Of a stretch of DNA of 45,912 bases, positions 8,870 through 22,639 are shown one piece after another (the stretch's first letter is position 1; every line of letters starts with the position of its first letter). The stretch lies in the NCBI RefSeq assembly GCF_010093535.1, contig NW_022985190.1:5655-51566 (forward strand), given 5' to 3'. Both the position numbers and the translations under genes were made by a program. Source of the stretch: Lindgomyces ingoldianus (taxonomy: Eukaryota; Ascomycota; Dothideomycetes; Pleosporales; Lindgomycetaceae). The notes under the pieces were generated by a model that saw only the letters and a program-made list of their open reading frames with translations, was not told where the DNA came from and did no database searches.

Positions 8870-11340
8870 ATAGCGACATGCGCGGGTGAGAATTTGTTAT
8901 GGCGGGGCGGGCCTTTCCAGGGCATTGTATCCCGTTACGGCCTAAGGAAGGAAAGGGCGGGGAAGGGGGTTTCCTTTGCTTCAGCCACGTCGACAACACG
9001 TCCACACTCTCTGCCTCACAATGGAGCTTTTCTACACCCCTGGCTAGCTTCGGAGACCGCTGCTGTCCGCAAGCGCATTTCGACTTGCTGCTATTCCTAG
9101 AACAGGCTCACCGAGTAGCCTGTTACATTAATCAGGTCTAGCAGAATCTATTTCTACTCACCGTCTACCTAGTTGAGCTCCTCCCGTAGAGAAACATGTA
9201 GTTCCATACCCGTCGTGAATCCCGCCCGCGTAGGTACTGCTTGCCCTATGGAGTAAGATTTTTACTCTTCTTAATATGCCCACTTGTACGGATCTCCGAG
9301 GAAACTAGATTTTTTTAGAACACTATCTTCCCAATCTATTATCCAAAAATGTTGCTTCAGCTTTAACATGGCGGCAAGAACTTTGACAACAGTTTTGAAA
9401 CCTTAAACGCATTGGCAGAGATGAAGATGCTGAGGAGGAACAAGACACTGCTAGCAAAATCGGGGAGTTGAATCTAGCCTCTTATAGGACAGGTGTCTTG
9501 ATCTACATTAAGGAGATGTCAGCAAAATCTGTTGCAAATAGAGAGGTAGTGTAACCATGCAGCTATGTAGAAAGCTGAGGAAGTGAAGTGTATTGTTCTA
9601 AGTGTAAGTGCTCTGTTGCAGAGTATTTATTTACATCTAAAATGGTAGGGGCAGTGAGGGCCATGGCAATGGCTAAGGGGATATAGTAAAGGTAGTAGGA
9701 GCTATAGTGAAGGTAGTAGGAGCTATAGTAACAGCAGTAGGGGCTGTTGAGGCACAAGGAAGGAAGGTTTCTGTACCAGAAATGCGACAATATTCATTGT
9801 ACTGCAATCTTAATCCGTGATGCACTTCTTTAGGGTGTTCTGCATGCCTTTAGCAACATCTTTTTCAATGCCTACTTTAATTTCCGGTTCCCCTTCCTTC
9901 CAAACAACCATACAGAAGAATTCCAACTGCGGGCTAATTGGAATTAAGGATGTCATTCTTCTTCGCATGAACTAACCTTGTATTTTGCCACGCATGTTCC
10001 CTATACCTTATGACAATATAGCAATGGGTATTAAACAGAACAGCAAGGTAGACTAGAACGCCCTCATGGATGTAGTTTTAATAATCATTCTGCGAGAAGA
10101 GTTTACGCATGTAGAAGTTGTTGTCTATGTTCAAGAGCGTAGAAGACTATTCCTCTGTCGACAGTGGAACTGTCCACCTAATCTTATTTTAAATATACTT
10201 GCTTTTTTTTAGAAGTTTCTTTTCCTAGGTATAAGAGCCCTTTTTACAGATTACTAACACACTGAATTATGTATTTCTCTAGGGATGACAAGGTTGTTCT
10301 TCTGCTCCTCAGCAGACAGGAATTTTCGCATCTTATTTTAGATCAACTTGACAGTTAGCTTTCTATCTTCTTGTCAAGCCTACCTTTAGTTGCCTGTTCA
10401 ACAGCTTTTGCAAAAATTTTTTAGGTCTGTAGCCCTAAGAAAGGCTAAAGTTAGGAGAGAAGTGATGTATTGCAGACTAAGGGTCTGAGGTTCTAGGTGA
10501 TATATAAATGTGTTACCTAAGTCCTGAGTTGATTAGACAACCCATCGTAGAGCTTATAGGTTTACACATCCCCTTTGCTTTGAATTTAGTGTAGGAGCTG
10601 TAGCAATTGTTGGCGTGGTATGGTCGCAGTAGTACTTCTTTCTTTGCGTGACAAGAAACCCATTGTGCCGAAACTACTTCTACTAGTCAGCATCTCAAGT
10701 CTTCCAACGGGAGTCTACGAACTTGTCGTGTAACCAGGCCAAGCCACTACCTACTAGTGCCTCTACCTCTCTATCTACCATGGCTGCCCACAGAGGCTCC
10801 ACAAAAATACAACACACTTTCGCTGCCCTAACACCTAACCTTACACATAGTCAATGTCTCAATGTTTCTTAGCCGTTTCTTTACCAGTTTCTAAACTAAA
10901 GTTAAAAGGAAAAAAAATACGGCGGTTTTAGTCATGCTCTCGATTACCCGTTCGCAGCACGAAGGAGCGCTCAAGCTTCCACCCTCACGGCATCATGGAT
11001 ATTGGAAGCTTTTCAAATTCGGAGCTTTTGTACGAAAGTTTTATCAAGCAAGAGTATCGGTCTAAACTGTAACAACGTTCACCCCTTATGGATTATCATT
11101 CTAGGTTTCTCTAGGTGAAGGAAGAGATACACGCCAAGACATGGCATGCGATGATGGACCTCATCATCCTGTGTTGAAAATCAACCTTGTCGTATCAAAT
11201 ATTACACTATCTCTACCGCCAAGCCCTCTCTCCTATTGGTCCGGATATAAGCCGGCTATTGATTTAATTAGTAGAAAATTAGTAACTAAAAAGCTGCGTT
11301 ACTGTTTGTTTTTAAGCTTTAAGTAATTGTTCTGCTATGC
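8870..11340. other. Intergenic DNA with decayed fragments, no intact gene
   Basis: Composition falls gradually from the gene island toward the AT-rich block. On the minus strand a frame from about 9914 to 9830 (WKEGEPEIKVGIEKDVAKGM) is followed, after one TAA, by more open sequence to about 9735. It looks like the end of an old coding sequence that I cannot name. The three-unit 21-bp tandem repeat at 9683-9745 is within it. Plus-strand frames (8654-9141, 11141-11326) have no motif. Nothing else recognisable. Confidence 0.4.
9683..9745. repeat. 21-bp tandem repeat, three units
   Basis: Units 9683-9703, 9704-9724 and 9725-9745 (consensus ATAGTGAAGGTAGTAGGAGCT) differ at a few positions; the third is the most divergent. 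Because 21 is a multiple of three, the minus strand reads a seven-residue repeat (APTTFTI) in one frame, with further open sequence either side. Confidence 0.75.
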
Positions 11341-13079
11341 TACATGCTTAATCTAGTCTTCTTTTTTTCCTATTGTGATTAACTACTGCACAGTTAAAGG
11401 TGTAAAAATTACTTTTATAGTGTAATTTTTCCTGCTAAATGTAATTAGCTTTGCTAAGACCTTCTAAGCAAAGCCTACTGCAGGCAAAAAGGGGGTTCTA
11501 GAGGATCTCCCCCTAGTTAAGCAAAATAGTAGTGCAACTTTAGGCTTTAGCTTTACATCTGCTCTAACCTGTTCTAATCTTTTCTAACTAGATATTATCT
11601 GCTTTAATACCTTTACAGCCTTAGTTAACCTTACTTTATAATAATAATAAGTTATAGTAAGCTACTATATTATAGCTATCTATAATGTATATAAGTGTAT
11701 TAGGTTATCCTACGTTATCTACTAACCTCTATAAAGGATTGTAAAGGCCTTAAGATTACACCTAACATAATATTAGCCTAATATAAAACACTTTTAACTG
11801 TTTTTTTTTTTTTAAGCTATAAAGCTATACTAATTATATTAAAATTAAAAGTATATTTGCATACTATAAACTGTTGCATAGAGAGTAAGGGCTTAGAGGT
11901 GTTTTATTACTTAGGATAATAAGTTTAGATAGCTTAAATTCTTCTTTATATAAAATTTTTTTTTAAAAGTTTTTAGCCTAATTAAGTCCTTTTTTAAACT
12001 TAATAAGGACGCTGTTTTAGAAAGAGTTATACTTCTAAAGACCCTAAAAAAATAAATTTATTTAGTGTAGCATAGGCTTTACTACACCTTATTTTAATAA
12101 GTAGAATCTTAATCTACTTAAAGTTAATCTATCTTTAATCTACTTTAACTTTTTTTAATTAGTACTTTTCTCTCTTAACCTGTTCTTTTTTTCTTATTAT
12201 ATAGTGTTATCTCTTTATATTATTACTATATAGACTTATTGCCTACTTTCTGCCTAGTCTGTAATAACTATAGACCTCTTTCTAACTTTTTTACTAATAA
12301 AGTTAGAGCTCCTTATTGCTAGTGCAATAGACATAGCTGTGCAGTATGTTACTTTATTATAATTATTATATTTTTTAGCGCTTATATCTAGTTTTATCTA
12401 GGTGTGTTAGCTATTAGCTAATATTAACTTTAATGTATAACCCTTAAAACATGTTTAAGCTTACGCTACTATAGTCTAATTAGGTCTATGCTAGGGCTAA
12501 CCTGCACATGCTAGGCGTGACACTGCATTAAGTAGAACGCTAGTGCTTAATTAATTATTTTATACATATTAAAACTCTTCTAAGACTTTTATGCCCTTTT
12601 TTACTTCTTTTACACTATTTATTTAGATTTATTATAATATATAATTAACCTTTTTTAAGTCTTTTACGCTAACTTTTACTCCTCCTACACTGTCTATACA
12701 TATACATTATTATAATATATAGCTAACTTTATAAAGACCTGTCTAATCTCTACCCTTTTAACATACTTTAAATTAGCCTGCTTTATTTTTATCTATGCGT
12801 AGAGATTAAAAGCAACTAAAGGCTAGTCTTTTATAAAATAATTTACTAAAGGCATATATTATTACTACTATAGACTATATTACTCCTATTAACTTTAGTC
12901 TAATGTAAAATTCTATAAGTAGCTGTCTTAACTATAGTGCCTTTTACTAGCTTAAGAAGTAAGTTAATAAGAGTTAAGTAAATTCTTTTTAGTACTTTAT
13001 ATGTTGCTTAATAAGTAATATTAACTTTTTAACTTTTCTAGATCTACCTTTATTCTTGTGTTATTTTTTGCAGGGTAGG
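11341..13079. other. AT-rich RIP-affected sequence, probably Helitron 5' part
   Basis: Very AT-rich, TpA-rich, CpA-poor sequence with stops in all frames. It lies directly upstream of recognisable Helitron Rep/helicase coding remnants and so may include the Helitron 5' end and N-terminus, but I could not place a terminus or a start codon. No other element was recognised. Confidence 0.4.
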
Positions 13080-14015
13080 CACCTACTTAGCAGATTCTTT
13101 TAGAAGCATTTTTAATTATATAACATAGCCTTAGCTTTTATGTTAGCTAACTATAAACAAATAAATTAGGGTGTGTGTAGCATAAGTGTAAAGGTTTTTT
13201 AGATTATAAAGGAGATGTACTATATGCACAGCCTATTAGAGCCTACTAAGGGGGACGTCCTCTTCTACACACAGCTGTACTTTTATAATCCTGCCTAGGC
13301 TAACAGTGCGTGTATAGGGCATTAGGCTAATAGTAGTCTTAATCTAACTATACTTACACAGCTGCTACAAATAGTTAAAACAGATTATAATAATCCTTAA
13401 ATTAAGATGTATAAAACTACACATAAGTAGTTACAGCAAGCTTATAAGTAAGATAAAGAATTATAAATTACTCTTAATCTATAACTGCAGTTAATTATGC
13501 AGGCTAGGGCTAATTAACATTAAGAAAACTTACCTGTTGCTAAGAAGATTACTACTCTAGTCTATAATAAGCTAGTTAAAGATTATAACTAAGATCTTAT
13601 TTTTTACTACTAACCTAGCTTTAATCTAAGACACTGTTAGTTTTTATACTAAAAAATTAAACATACACATGTAGTATATTAGCCTCTCTACTACGTTTTA
13701 ATGTTTCTATAAGGTACTCTTAGGTTTTACTATAGTTTACAGCTGTGTACTTTACGCATGTCTTACACCTAGGATACTCTAACTAATTCTAAGTATTACT
13801 AATTCTACCTATTTCCCTAGCGTAGCAGTCTTATTGTGCCTTTTAATTATAGTTTGTTATTCTAGTAATTTGTTGTTAACTGCTAGGCTTAGTATAAACA
13901 GAGGAAGTTATAGTAGATTATAGTAAATTAAGAATAGTTATGTGCTAATCTATATTAAGAAGTGTGTAATGCATTAGATTAAGACAACTTTTAGGCTAAT
14001 TTAGTTAGGATTTAG
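13080..14015 (+). pseudogene. Helitron Rep/helicase remnant, part 1 (N-terminal)
   Basis: First of three segments of one RIP-killed Helitron transposase gene (rolling-circle Rep plus Pif1-like helicase). Plus-strand reading gives phrases typical of the N-terminal half of fungal Helitron proteins: YYMHSLLEPTKGDVLFYTQLYFYNP near 13208-13285 (quoted from the frame in part), IKMYKTTHK near 13405, and ENLPVAKKITTLVYN near 13530, with TAA/TAG where Gln is expected. It stops at 14015, where Gypsy element A is inserted; the last five bases (TTTAG) are that element's target-site duplication. The reading resumes at 22640. Confidence 0.7.
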
Positions 14016-14218
14016 TGTGAGAGCACTGTGAAGCAGGAAGCGTGAAGCGCAGAAGGGGGTACAGGATAGTATTGATAGACGAATCCTTGAGGAGACTTAG
14101 GGGTTTGTAAGAGGATATATATATATGTGCTGGGGCACGTGACGGGACGTCATGTGCCCAAGGCTGGGCCGAGGGCTCTCTGGGGAGAGTCCGAGGCATG
14201 TCCAAGTTGACCGTGACA
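14016..14218 (-). repeat. LTR of Gypsy A (3' LTR)
   Basis: 203 bp, TG...CA ends, GC-rich compared with the interior. It differs from the partner at 22432 mainly by transitions (for example TGTGAG here, TATAAG there). The purine tract read on the minus strand immediately precedes it, which marks it as the 3' LTR. It contains a TATATATATA stretch at about 14118. Confidence 0.9.
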
Positions 14219-17200
14219 TGGCCCCCCTCCTTCTGCAGGTCGTCCTCAATCCTGCGATTGGATAGGTAGGATATCATGGTAACTTGGACTAGCCCCAGGC
14301 GGACCTGCGGTGGGGACTGTATAGGTTACGCCTAGGTAGTACTTATTACTAGTAACTAAACTCTAGAAAACCTTAGTAAAGGAAAACTATGTCTAAAGAA
14401 GTATAACTAGAAGAGTTAAAATGTTATTACTAGCGCTATAGCTGCTAATATAGGGCGTTCTTGTCTTATTAGGTTAAGCCTAATAGGCCTGCAAAGGCTA
14501 AGTAAAGTAGATAGTCTATAATTAAAAAGCCTGCTTCTATAAAAGTAACTTAAGATTACAACTTTTCTTTCTTACTATCTAGTTAAGGTCTGCTTTTAAA
14601 GGTCTTAAGGTTTTAGTTTTAGTACTTGTAGGTACTATAAAGCATCTATAGATGCACTGCTCCTGTGTAGGTAGTTCCCTTAAATGCAGCAGTTAATTAC
14701 TAGGTTTTTTTTATTAAAAAAATAGTTATTAGTAAGCTTATAACATTATAATTTTGTTTAAAATAGCTTAAAGTTTTAATGTATTACTAGAACAGTTCTA
14801 AGGTTAGCGCTATAAAGCTTCTAAGACTAAATCTGTAGCTGCTCTAGTCTAGAGTTGTAAGTGCTAAATAGGGAGGTGTAGTGCTATATAAGCAAGTTGT
14901 TCTGCTAGTTCTTTTAAGTACTAATAAATTAGTGCTTTAAGGATATCTTTATGCGTAAAATGCTTAAGGATAATGCTTTTAATGCGTTGCTATTTGCTAG
15001 GAGTAGTTACTCTTCTAGTTAGTTAAGTGTAAGCATAAGTAATAGTTTCTTTAAGCTATTTATGTGTTTTCTTATCTCTCTAATGTTCTATACTAAGCAG
15101 GTTATAGGTAGTAAGGCTTTAAAGTAACTCTAGACTTTACATAAAGTAAAGAAGGTAAGTGTAGGTTTAAGTATAAAACACTATTTTTACTGCTTTTAAA
15201 CTTTTTCTTTTCTACTTTTACTTTAGCTTCTCCCTAACTAGTCTTTTTAGCTATAACTTTTTTTTCTTTTACTATGCCTATTACATCTCTTGCTTAGTGC
15301 TTTAAAGAAGAGATTCCTGCGCATGTCTATAAGCTCCTGCCTTACTTAGAGCCTTAGCTGCTACTTATCTAGAAATAGTGCTGTAGCTATGTCACTGTGC
15401 TGTTGTTTAAGAAAGGTGGTAAAGAGCCCTTAGCTTCTAATCTTTGCATAGCTGTAAACACTAGCGTGTGTATAAAAAGCACACTGTTTAGTGTTTACAA
15501 AGGCTGTGTTAATAAGAAGGTAGGTAGCTGTGTAGAAGTAGGTCTTTTAGAGCTCTTTAAGTTTATGCTAACTATGTACAGCTTAATCCCTGCTTCTACT
15601 GCGCTAGAAATATTCTCTAGTACTATATTAACTAAGCTCTTAACTATAATAGACGCGCTGTTAAGACTATAGGTAACCTAAGTTAAGAACTTAACCTAGA
15701 CGCTAAGGCTTAGCTCTACTATTAGAAGGATGTCCTTCTATACGCTCTAGCCCTTAGGGAGCATATTAATGCATACTCCTAGTAGCTAAAGCGTAAGACT
15801 AAGGGCTTTACGCTAGCAGAGTATGCCTAACAGCGTTAGGTTTCCTAAGAACACAACTATAAGTAGCATAAGGTATGTCTTAGTATTATAGGTTATTTAA
15901 ATTATAGCTAACTTTACTTTAAAGTAGTCTTAGTAGTGTTAGTAAGAACTATCTAAATAATACTATTATCTAGTCTAAGTTTAAGGCAATTTTCCTTAAG
16001 GACAGCTACGCAACTAACTAGGAGAAACAGTAGTACTACTACAGGCTAAATATACCTGCTGCTAAGGAGGTAAGCTTACTAGTTATAAATTAGTAGTCTA
16101 GTACAGCACAGATAAATTAAAAGCGCGTAGAACCTTTATTTTACTAAAAGAGTAGCTAGCAATGTTTTTAAAAATCTTTAGAATGTTCCTGTTATATATG
16201 TAGATAATACCTAGTCTAGACTTTACCTAGGACCTCTCTAGGTCTAGTGGGGCCCTAGACAGTACCTTTAATACAGACATTTACACCCTGCTCTAGGTTA
16301 TAACCTTATAAGCTGCATAAAGTTAAAATTTTATAGTAAGAAGTATAAGTTATTGCTTTATTTTTTTTTTATTTATGTGCTAACTTTCTTTAGTAATTTC
16401 TGCGTTATAAAGTTTAAATTACATTAGGTTTTGCTGTAAGTGCTAAAGTTAGTGCAGTTATTCTCTAGAGGGTACCTGTAAGTGTAGCGTTTAGCTGTTG
16501 CTTCTATTACAATGTATTACATAAAGTAAGCTAATAATTTTAAAAAACTTTCTTATAGTTATTAAAGTGTTTTTTAAGTTTCTAAGTAGAGTTCTTAAGA
16601 AGCTACTTAAGCTACTTTATAAAAAACTATTGTCTTACTTTTAGATCTTTATGTTTAAGAATTTCTTTAACTTTATAGCAGTCTTTGCTATCTGTCTCTA
16701 GAATATGTACAGGCCTAGGCTAGAAGGGCTTTTCTTAAAGAGGCTTGTTCTATTACTCTAGCAGTAAAACATAGAAGACAGAATAGATTCTTTACATTAA
16801 TTATAGTAAGTCTAGCTAGTATACTAGCTTCCTAATTTTCTTAAGTACTTTAAAGGGTTCTAAGTATATTACATTAAGCTTCTTTAATAAATGCTATGTT
16901 CTAATGTGCTTTAACTTTAGGATAACTTAATCTCTTACACTAAAGTGCTTTTTTAAATACTTAGTGTTGTACTATTTAATCTAGTGCTGCTGCGCCTGCT
17001 TAAGGCATAAGCGCGCAGCTTCCTATTGCTTATTCTATCTTAAGAGATAAGCAACTACCTAGTCCCGCAGGGCTAGTGCCTTTCTAGACTTGTCCCATAC
17101 CTGGGGCAGGCGCCTAAGCTAATAATTGTCCTTAACCCTGTTAAAGCCCTTTAGGGTGACCCTGTACGCTACGCGTATTAGGCATTTACTGTGGGAGGAG

Positions 17201-20200
17201 TGTTTCTTAGAGTTATAAGCATACTCTGCGTACAGTAGCAGCTTGCACTAATTATCCTGCTAGTAGTTTAAGTACAACTACAGGAATAACTCTAATTCTT
17301 AATTTTAACGCTTAGTTTGCCTATTAGTTTAAGGATAGAAAGCTGTACTAAGCTAGTAGTTAATTTTTAAGTAAAAGTAAATGTCTAACTAAAACTAACT
17401 AGTAAAGATTAAACTATAATTAAAAATAAAAGTATCTAGTAGTCCTATCTTTATAAAGAATTGCTCTTTTAGAAGGGTAGCTAGTTTTCTTACTATAATA
17501 GTCTTAGTAACAGAAAGGTACTAGATGTACTTTAAAAAGTAGTTAACAAGTACTAAAATTAAGTTATAAGTACTGCTTATAAAGTCTCTTAACTCTAGTA
17601 AGTTAGTAATAAAGTCTAGTAAGTAGTGCCTTTATAAAGAAGTAAGTAGAGGTAAAGGTTTTAGCAACTTCTAAGGCTTATACTACTAAATTTTATTTAG
17701 CTAGCATAGTGCGCACCTTGCAACGTACTTGTAAACATTATAGTAAAGGTATAGCTAGTAGTATTTCCTTTTAAGAAGGTCTATAGTCTTTTTAACACTA
17801 TAATGCTCTTTTATAAGGTTATTATAGTTCTTTGTTAGGATGTTTTAACACAAGGCTTTATTATCTAGAATCTACACTCTCCTATTCCTGCGCAGGACAC
17901 TTATAGGGTTATGCTTCTAAAATAGGGTGCCCTTTTTTACCTTACCTACCTTTCTTTCTGTTAAGAGCGCATTTAACTAATAAGCTTTATTAGTTTCCTG
18001 CACTTACTTAATGTACTTAGAGAGACATTCTAAGACTTTTAAAGTATAGGTGTTTTTATCTTACATAGCTGTAATAGTAAGATAGTTTAGCAACAACATT
18101 CTATAGATGTAAGGGTAATAAAGAAACTCCTCTGTAACATCCTAGGTCTGTTGTTGCATTATAGGTTCCCTGTAGGGGACCTGCAGCGCTTTAGGATTAA
18201 CTGCCCTATAACTGCTATAGTCTGTGGGAATAATAGGTTAGGTTAATAGAGGCGTACCTTTAATAATTAACATTATGTTAGGTGGATTTAGGGATTCCCT
18301 GGGTATAGTACAGCACCTTGCCAGGTCACTGTTAGGAGAAGTTATACTACACGCTGCCTAACTAGCGCAACAAGCTGTAGATGTTTAAATCACCTACACC
18401 TAAAGCTTTTACTATAAAGTTAGAAGCATTATGTTTTACAGTAATTTTGCTTTTTCTAAGAAGACCCTTTTTGCGTAATTAGGTCTTCTAGATAGTCTGT
18501 TAGCTAAGTTTTTTAAACCTAGCTTGTATTTAATTTTAAAATTAAACTGCGCTAGCTCTTCTGCTTAGTAGGCTTGCTTAGAGAAGAGCTTTTTTATTGT
18601 TATAAAATAGCGCAGATTGTTGTAATTAGAGAGTACCTAGATTATGCTTAAAGTGTACTCTAGGTAGTGCCTTTAATGTTTAAAGCTCTTTATAATCGCG
18701 CACAACTCCTTGTTGTGCGTATGCTAACAGAGTTGTAGGCCGCTTAACTTGCAGCTCTAGAAGGCTATAGGCCTCTAGTAGCAATTTACTACTAGCTTAG
18801 AGAACTAAGGCTAGAGCAGTATTACTGCTATAGTAAACTTAGAAGTGTCTGTAATAATTATAACTAGCTTTAATAAATTAAAGTGCTAAAAGACTAAAGC
18901 ATTTATAAATTTTAACTTAAAAGTTAGGAAAGTGTTATAGGCCTTTTTAGGCTAGAACTATTTCTAGTACTACTTTATAAGACCTTTATAATTCTGCTTT
19001 ACTTTCTTCTTCTTTTTTAAGTTAAGGCCCCTACAGGGCAGACTTAGGGCTTAAGCAGCTATTATATAGTTAACTAGTAAGCGTGTAATCTCTAAGTAAT
19101 TATAGACAAATTTTTAATAAAAGTTTATAAAGCCTAGAAATACCTAGATGTCTTTAAAGCTCTTTAGCTTAGGCTATTCCTTAATTGTCTAGACGCGTAA
19201 TAAGTCTATTACTACACCTTTTAGTGTAACTATAAAGCCTAGGAACTTAACAGCCTTTGTTTTAAAAAAATATTTAGATGCCTTATAGTACAGTCTTTAT
19301 TTTACTAGTTAATTAAGAACTTTAAAAATATATTACTTGTAGTCCTTTTTATCTTTAAAGTAAATAAAGATGTTGTTTAGATAGATAACACACGTCCTAT
19401 CTAATAAGCCTTTTAAAGCCCTATAGATATAGGACTAAAAGGTGGCTAGGGCATTAGCTAGGCTAAAGGGCATAATAAGGTACTTAAAATGCCTGTACTA
19501 TGTCTTAAAGGCAGTCTTCTACTTATCCCCTTCCTTAATGCAAAGCCTATAGTAGGTGTTATAAAAGTTAAGCTTTATAAAAACTTTAGCCTTTAATAGG
19601 CAATCTAACATCTTGCTTATAAGTAAAATAAGATATTAGTTTTTAATTATAATTTTGTTAAAACCTTAATAGTTAACATAAAGTTACAGTGTCCTATCTA
19701 GTTTTAGGATAAAGAGGATAGGAGCACCTGCTAGCAACCTGCTTAGGCGTATCTAACCCTTCTCCTAGGCCGCATTAAGGTATTCCCGCAGGATATCTAG
19801 TTTATAGCAGGAGAGGTTATAGATTAAGAGGTTTAGAATCTTCTTTTCTTTCTTAATCTTTATAGTATAATTATGCTTACTGTTTAGCTTAAGGATGTTT
19901 ATATAATATTTGCTAAAAGCATACTACTAAGAGTAGAACTTAGGGAGAACATGCGTAAGTTTCTTAGGGTCTAGAGCGTTGTTAGCATTATTAGTGCCTA
20001 GATACCTATTGCTGTTGTTAGGAAGTACCTAGGCAACGCCTACAGGCAGTGTGGCCTAGCGGTGGCCTTAATTATAGATACTAGCTACTACATAATAGGC
20101 TATAGCTTTAGAAAGCTATAAGAGCTTTAGAAACATCTTAATACACTTTTAAAAATGCTTTTAAATTTTAAGCATGTACTTCTTTAACTAGAGCAGCCTT

Positions 20201-22431
20201 TAATAATAAAAGTACTCTGCATCCTGCACTATGTTGCTACTAGGCCTAGGGGCTTGCGGAGTAGGTTTAGGGTGTCCCTAAAGCAGTTCCTCTAAAAGGG
20301 CTTCCTTCCTAACATTGTTGCTTATTAGTTAAATAGTATAAGAGGTAAAGTGCAGCACATATGCAGTCTCTCTAGAACTAAAGTCCTTTAGAAGCTTCTT
20401 AGTAGATACTAACTAAATTCTACTATTATTATTCTCTTACTACTTAAATGTACTATTTTTAAAACAGATTTTAGAGTTAGCTTCTTACAGCTAAAGATAC
20501 TCTAAGATTAGGTTATAACTTAAAAAATTAGCTAACTAGAATCTTTAAAGGCTAACTTCTTTATTAGTACCCCTGTTGTCTGTGCAGACAAGGGAAAGAT
20601 TATATAGCAATTCTAACTATAATTAGTAATTGTTAATAAAGCTTATGTTAGGCTTTTTATAGTAGTGCTTACATAAAAGGCTATATTCCTAAATAACGCT
20701 AGCGTTTATTAGGTTTAATTTAGCACCTATGTTATAAAGGCTGTAAAAGATAGTTATTCTACTGTTAAGAAGTTTAAGCTGCACCTAAACTGCAATGTAA
20801 AGCTACTTGCTATTTAATTTAGGCCCTAGTTGCAAGTGTGCAAGATTTGCAACTAGGGCTTCTCTTTTTTTATGCTATTGTTGTCCTTCTAGTTAAATTA
20901 GTTTTTCTAGTAGAGCTTATGTTTACTAGAGGTCTCTTAAGGCGTTATTGCAGTAGTATTAGTCCTTTATACTAGAAACTGTTAGTTGCTTGTTAATTAG
21001 CCTATAGGCTTCTAGTCTTATCTTTTATCTTTCTACTACTGTTAAAAGTTTAAGGTAGAGCAGGACTGCTTTTTTTTCTAAGTTAAAGCGTCCCTAGAGC
21101 TAGCCTAGGGCGTTATTAAAGCTTGCTTAGAGTAAGCAACAGTTTTAGCGTTGCGTACAGCGCGCTTAAACTCTAGCTAAGTGTTTATAGACTTAAGTAA
21201 GCTATTACGCTACATTTCTCTTTAGATAGATTCTAAGAAGCAGCTTTATACAAAGGCAATTTTAATCTTATAAAGTTCCTCTTTATTAGAGGTTTAAAAA
21301 GAAGTGTTTTTTAGAAGACCCTCTTACTAAAATAGCTAGGTAATAAAAGTGTTAAATGTATTACCTACTTTCTACTTTGTATTCTAAAAGTAATAGTAGT
21401 TCTTATACTGTGTTAAAAAAGGATCCTAGGTAAGCTTGCGTACTTTAGTTTAAAGCTAAGCCTAGGTTTTAATAGTGCTTTTATTAATAGCATAACTAAT
21501 TAGGTCCTTATAGACTTTAAACTAGATCTAGTTAATAATTTATTAAGTTTAAGTAGCAGAGTTATCTAAAAGGTCTACATATTCCTAGATACTGTTTATA
21601 TCTCTTACTTAAGTGTCTACCTACTATAGGGTTAGAGACTTCTTTAAGAAGCTAAGCTTTAAAGGGGCCTTAATCTTAGACAGCTAACTTAAGGTCTTAT
21701 CTAGGCTAGCTTAGAATTAGAGTTAATCTAAAGTAGTCCTAAAAAATAGGCTAAGAGTTGCAGAAGTAATCTAGGCCTGTTTATAAGCTTAACTAATTTT
21801 AGCTTCTAAAGCTTCTTTAGCCTTAAGCTAAAAAGCTTTTATAAGAAGTAATTATATAAACGCTTTATTAGTTAAAAGTTGCACTAGAACAGTAGTAAAG
21901 CTAGTTTAGGCCTGCCCTAGAAAGGTACTATAGCGTATTGCGTTTGCCCCTGTTGCTAACAGTTGCTGTAAGTGGCCTATAGAGAGCTAACTAGCAGTCC
22001 CTAGAGTTCTAAAACCTAGGGGGCTTAGTATAATAAGAGGGTTGTTTAATCCTTGTCTAGTATAACTTAAAGAGTTTTTAGGTTTAGTCTAACTACATCC
22101 TTAATAGTTTCTAAAGTCTTGCTTATTCTCTAACTTAAAGACTTAGTGTTCTTTATTTTCTACTTCTTATACTTGCTAATTTAGTAGAATTTAGTTAAAG
22201 CGCTAGAACGCAAGGTGCTTAAAGAGTTAAGCACTAGGGTTATTATAAGGCGTCTCTAGGACAGCCTTAGAAGGGGTAGTGGCTGTGGCCCTGCTTTTAC
22301 ATGTGCGACTGCTGTTAGCTATTGTTGTTATAGCTCTTTAATTAAGGTAGAGCTTAAGGAGCAGTAGTAGAAGTAGCCTTCTATTCTTTAAACTAACTGC
22401 GTCTCTGTAGGAGAGTATAAAGGATTTAAAT

Positions 22432-22634
22432 TATAAGAGCACTGTAAAGCAGGAAGCGTAAAGCGCAGAAGGGGGTACAGGATAGTATTAATAGACAAAT
22501 CCTTAAGGAGACTTAGGGGTTTGTAAGAGGATATATATATATGTGCTGGGGCACGTGACGGGACGTCATGTGCCCAAGGCTGGGCCGAGGGCTCTCCAGG
22601 GAGAGTCCGAGGCATGTCCAAGTTGACCGTGACA
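22432..22634 (-). repeat. LTR of Gypsy A (5' LTR)
   Basis: 203 bp, partner of 14016-14218. In plus-strand orientation its left end has lost the TG to TA, a RIP-type change, while the right end keeps GTGACA. It is followed by the target-site duplication TTTAG at 22635-22639. Confidence 0.9.
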
Positions 22635-22639
22635 TTTAG

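Larger units (their letters stand above)
14016..22634 (-). mobile_element. Gypsy-type LTR retrotransposon A, RIP-degraded
   Basis: 8619-bp element with 203-bp LTRs (14016-14218 and 22432-22634) and a 5-bp target-site duplication TTTAG (14011-14015, 22635-22639). Orientation is minus: the complement of 14219-14233 is a polypurine tract abutting the LTR, and reverse-transcriptase phrases read only on the minus strand. These include IKLNFYNTYYRLCIKEGDK (about 19530-19590), MPFSLANALATF (about 19440-19480) and YLNN at about 19385-19400, where YLDD is expected. Integrase and C-terminal traces (YNSKKHSSHSK, VIYLEPFKVLKKIRKL) lie at about 16800-17250. Gag should lie at about 20800-22400 but is not readable. 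Domain order RT before integrase in the reading direction is that of Ty3/Gypsy. It interrupts the Helitron between 14015 and 22640. No open frame survives inside; open frames in the LTRs are incidental. Confidence 0.88.

Noticed and set aside
14005..14277. 90-codon minus-strand open frame, and its near copy at 22388-22621
   Set aside because: Both lie over the two LTRs of Gypsy A; they are open only because the LTRs are GC-rich and lightly mutated. The shared 'protein' is the LTR sequence.
15397..15672. 91-codon plus-strand open frame inside Gypsy A
   Set aside because: It is antisense to the element's coding strand and in an area full of RIP stops; no motif.
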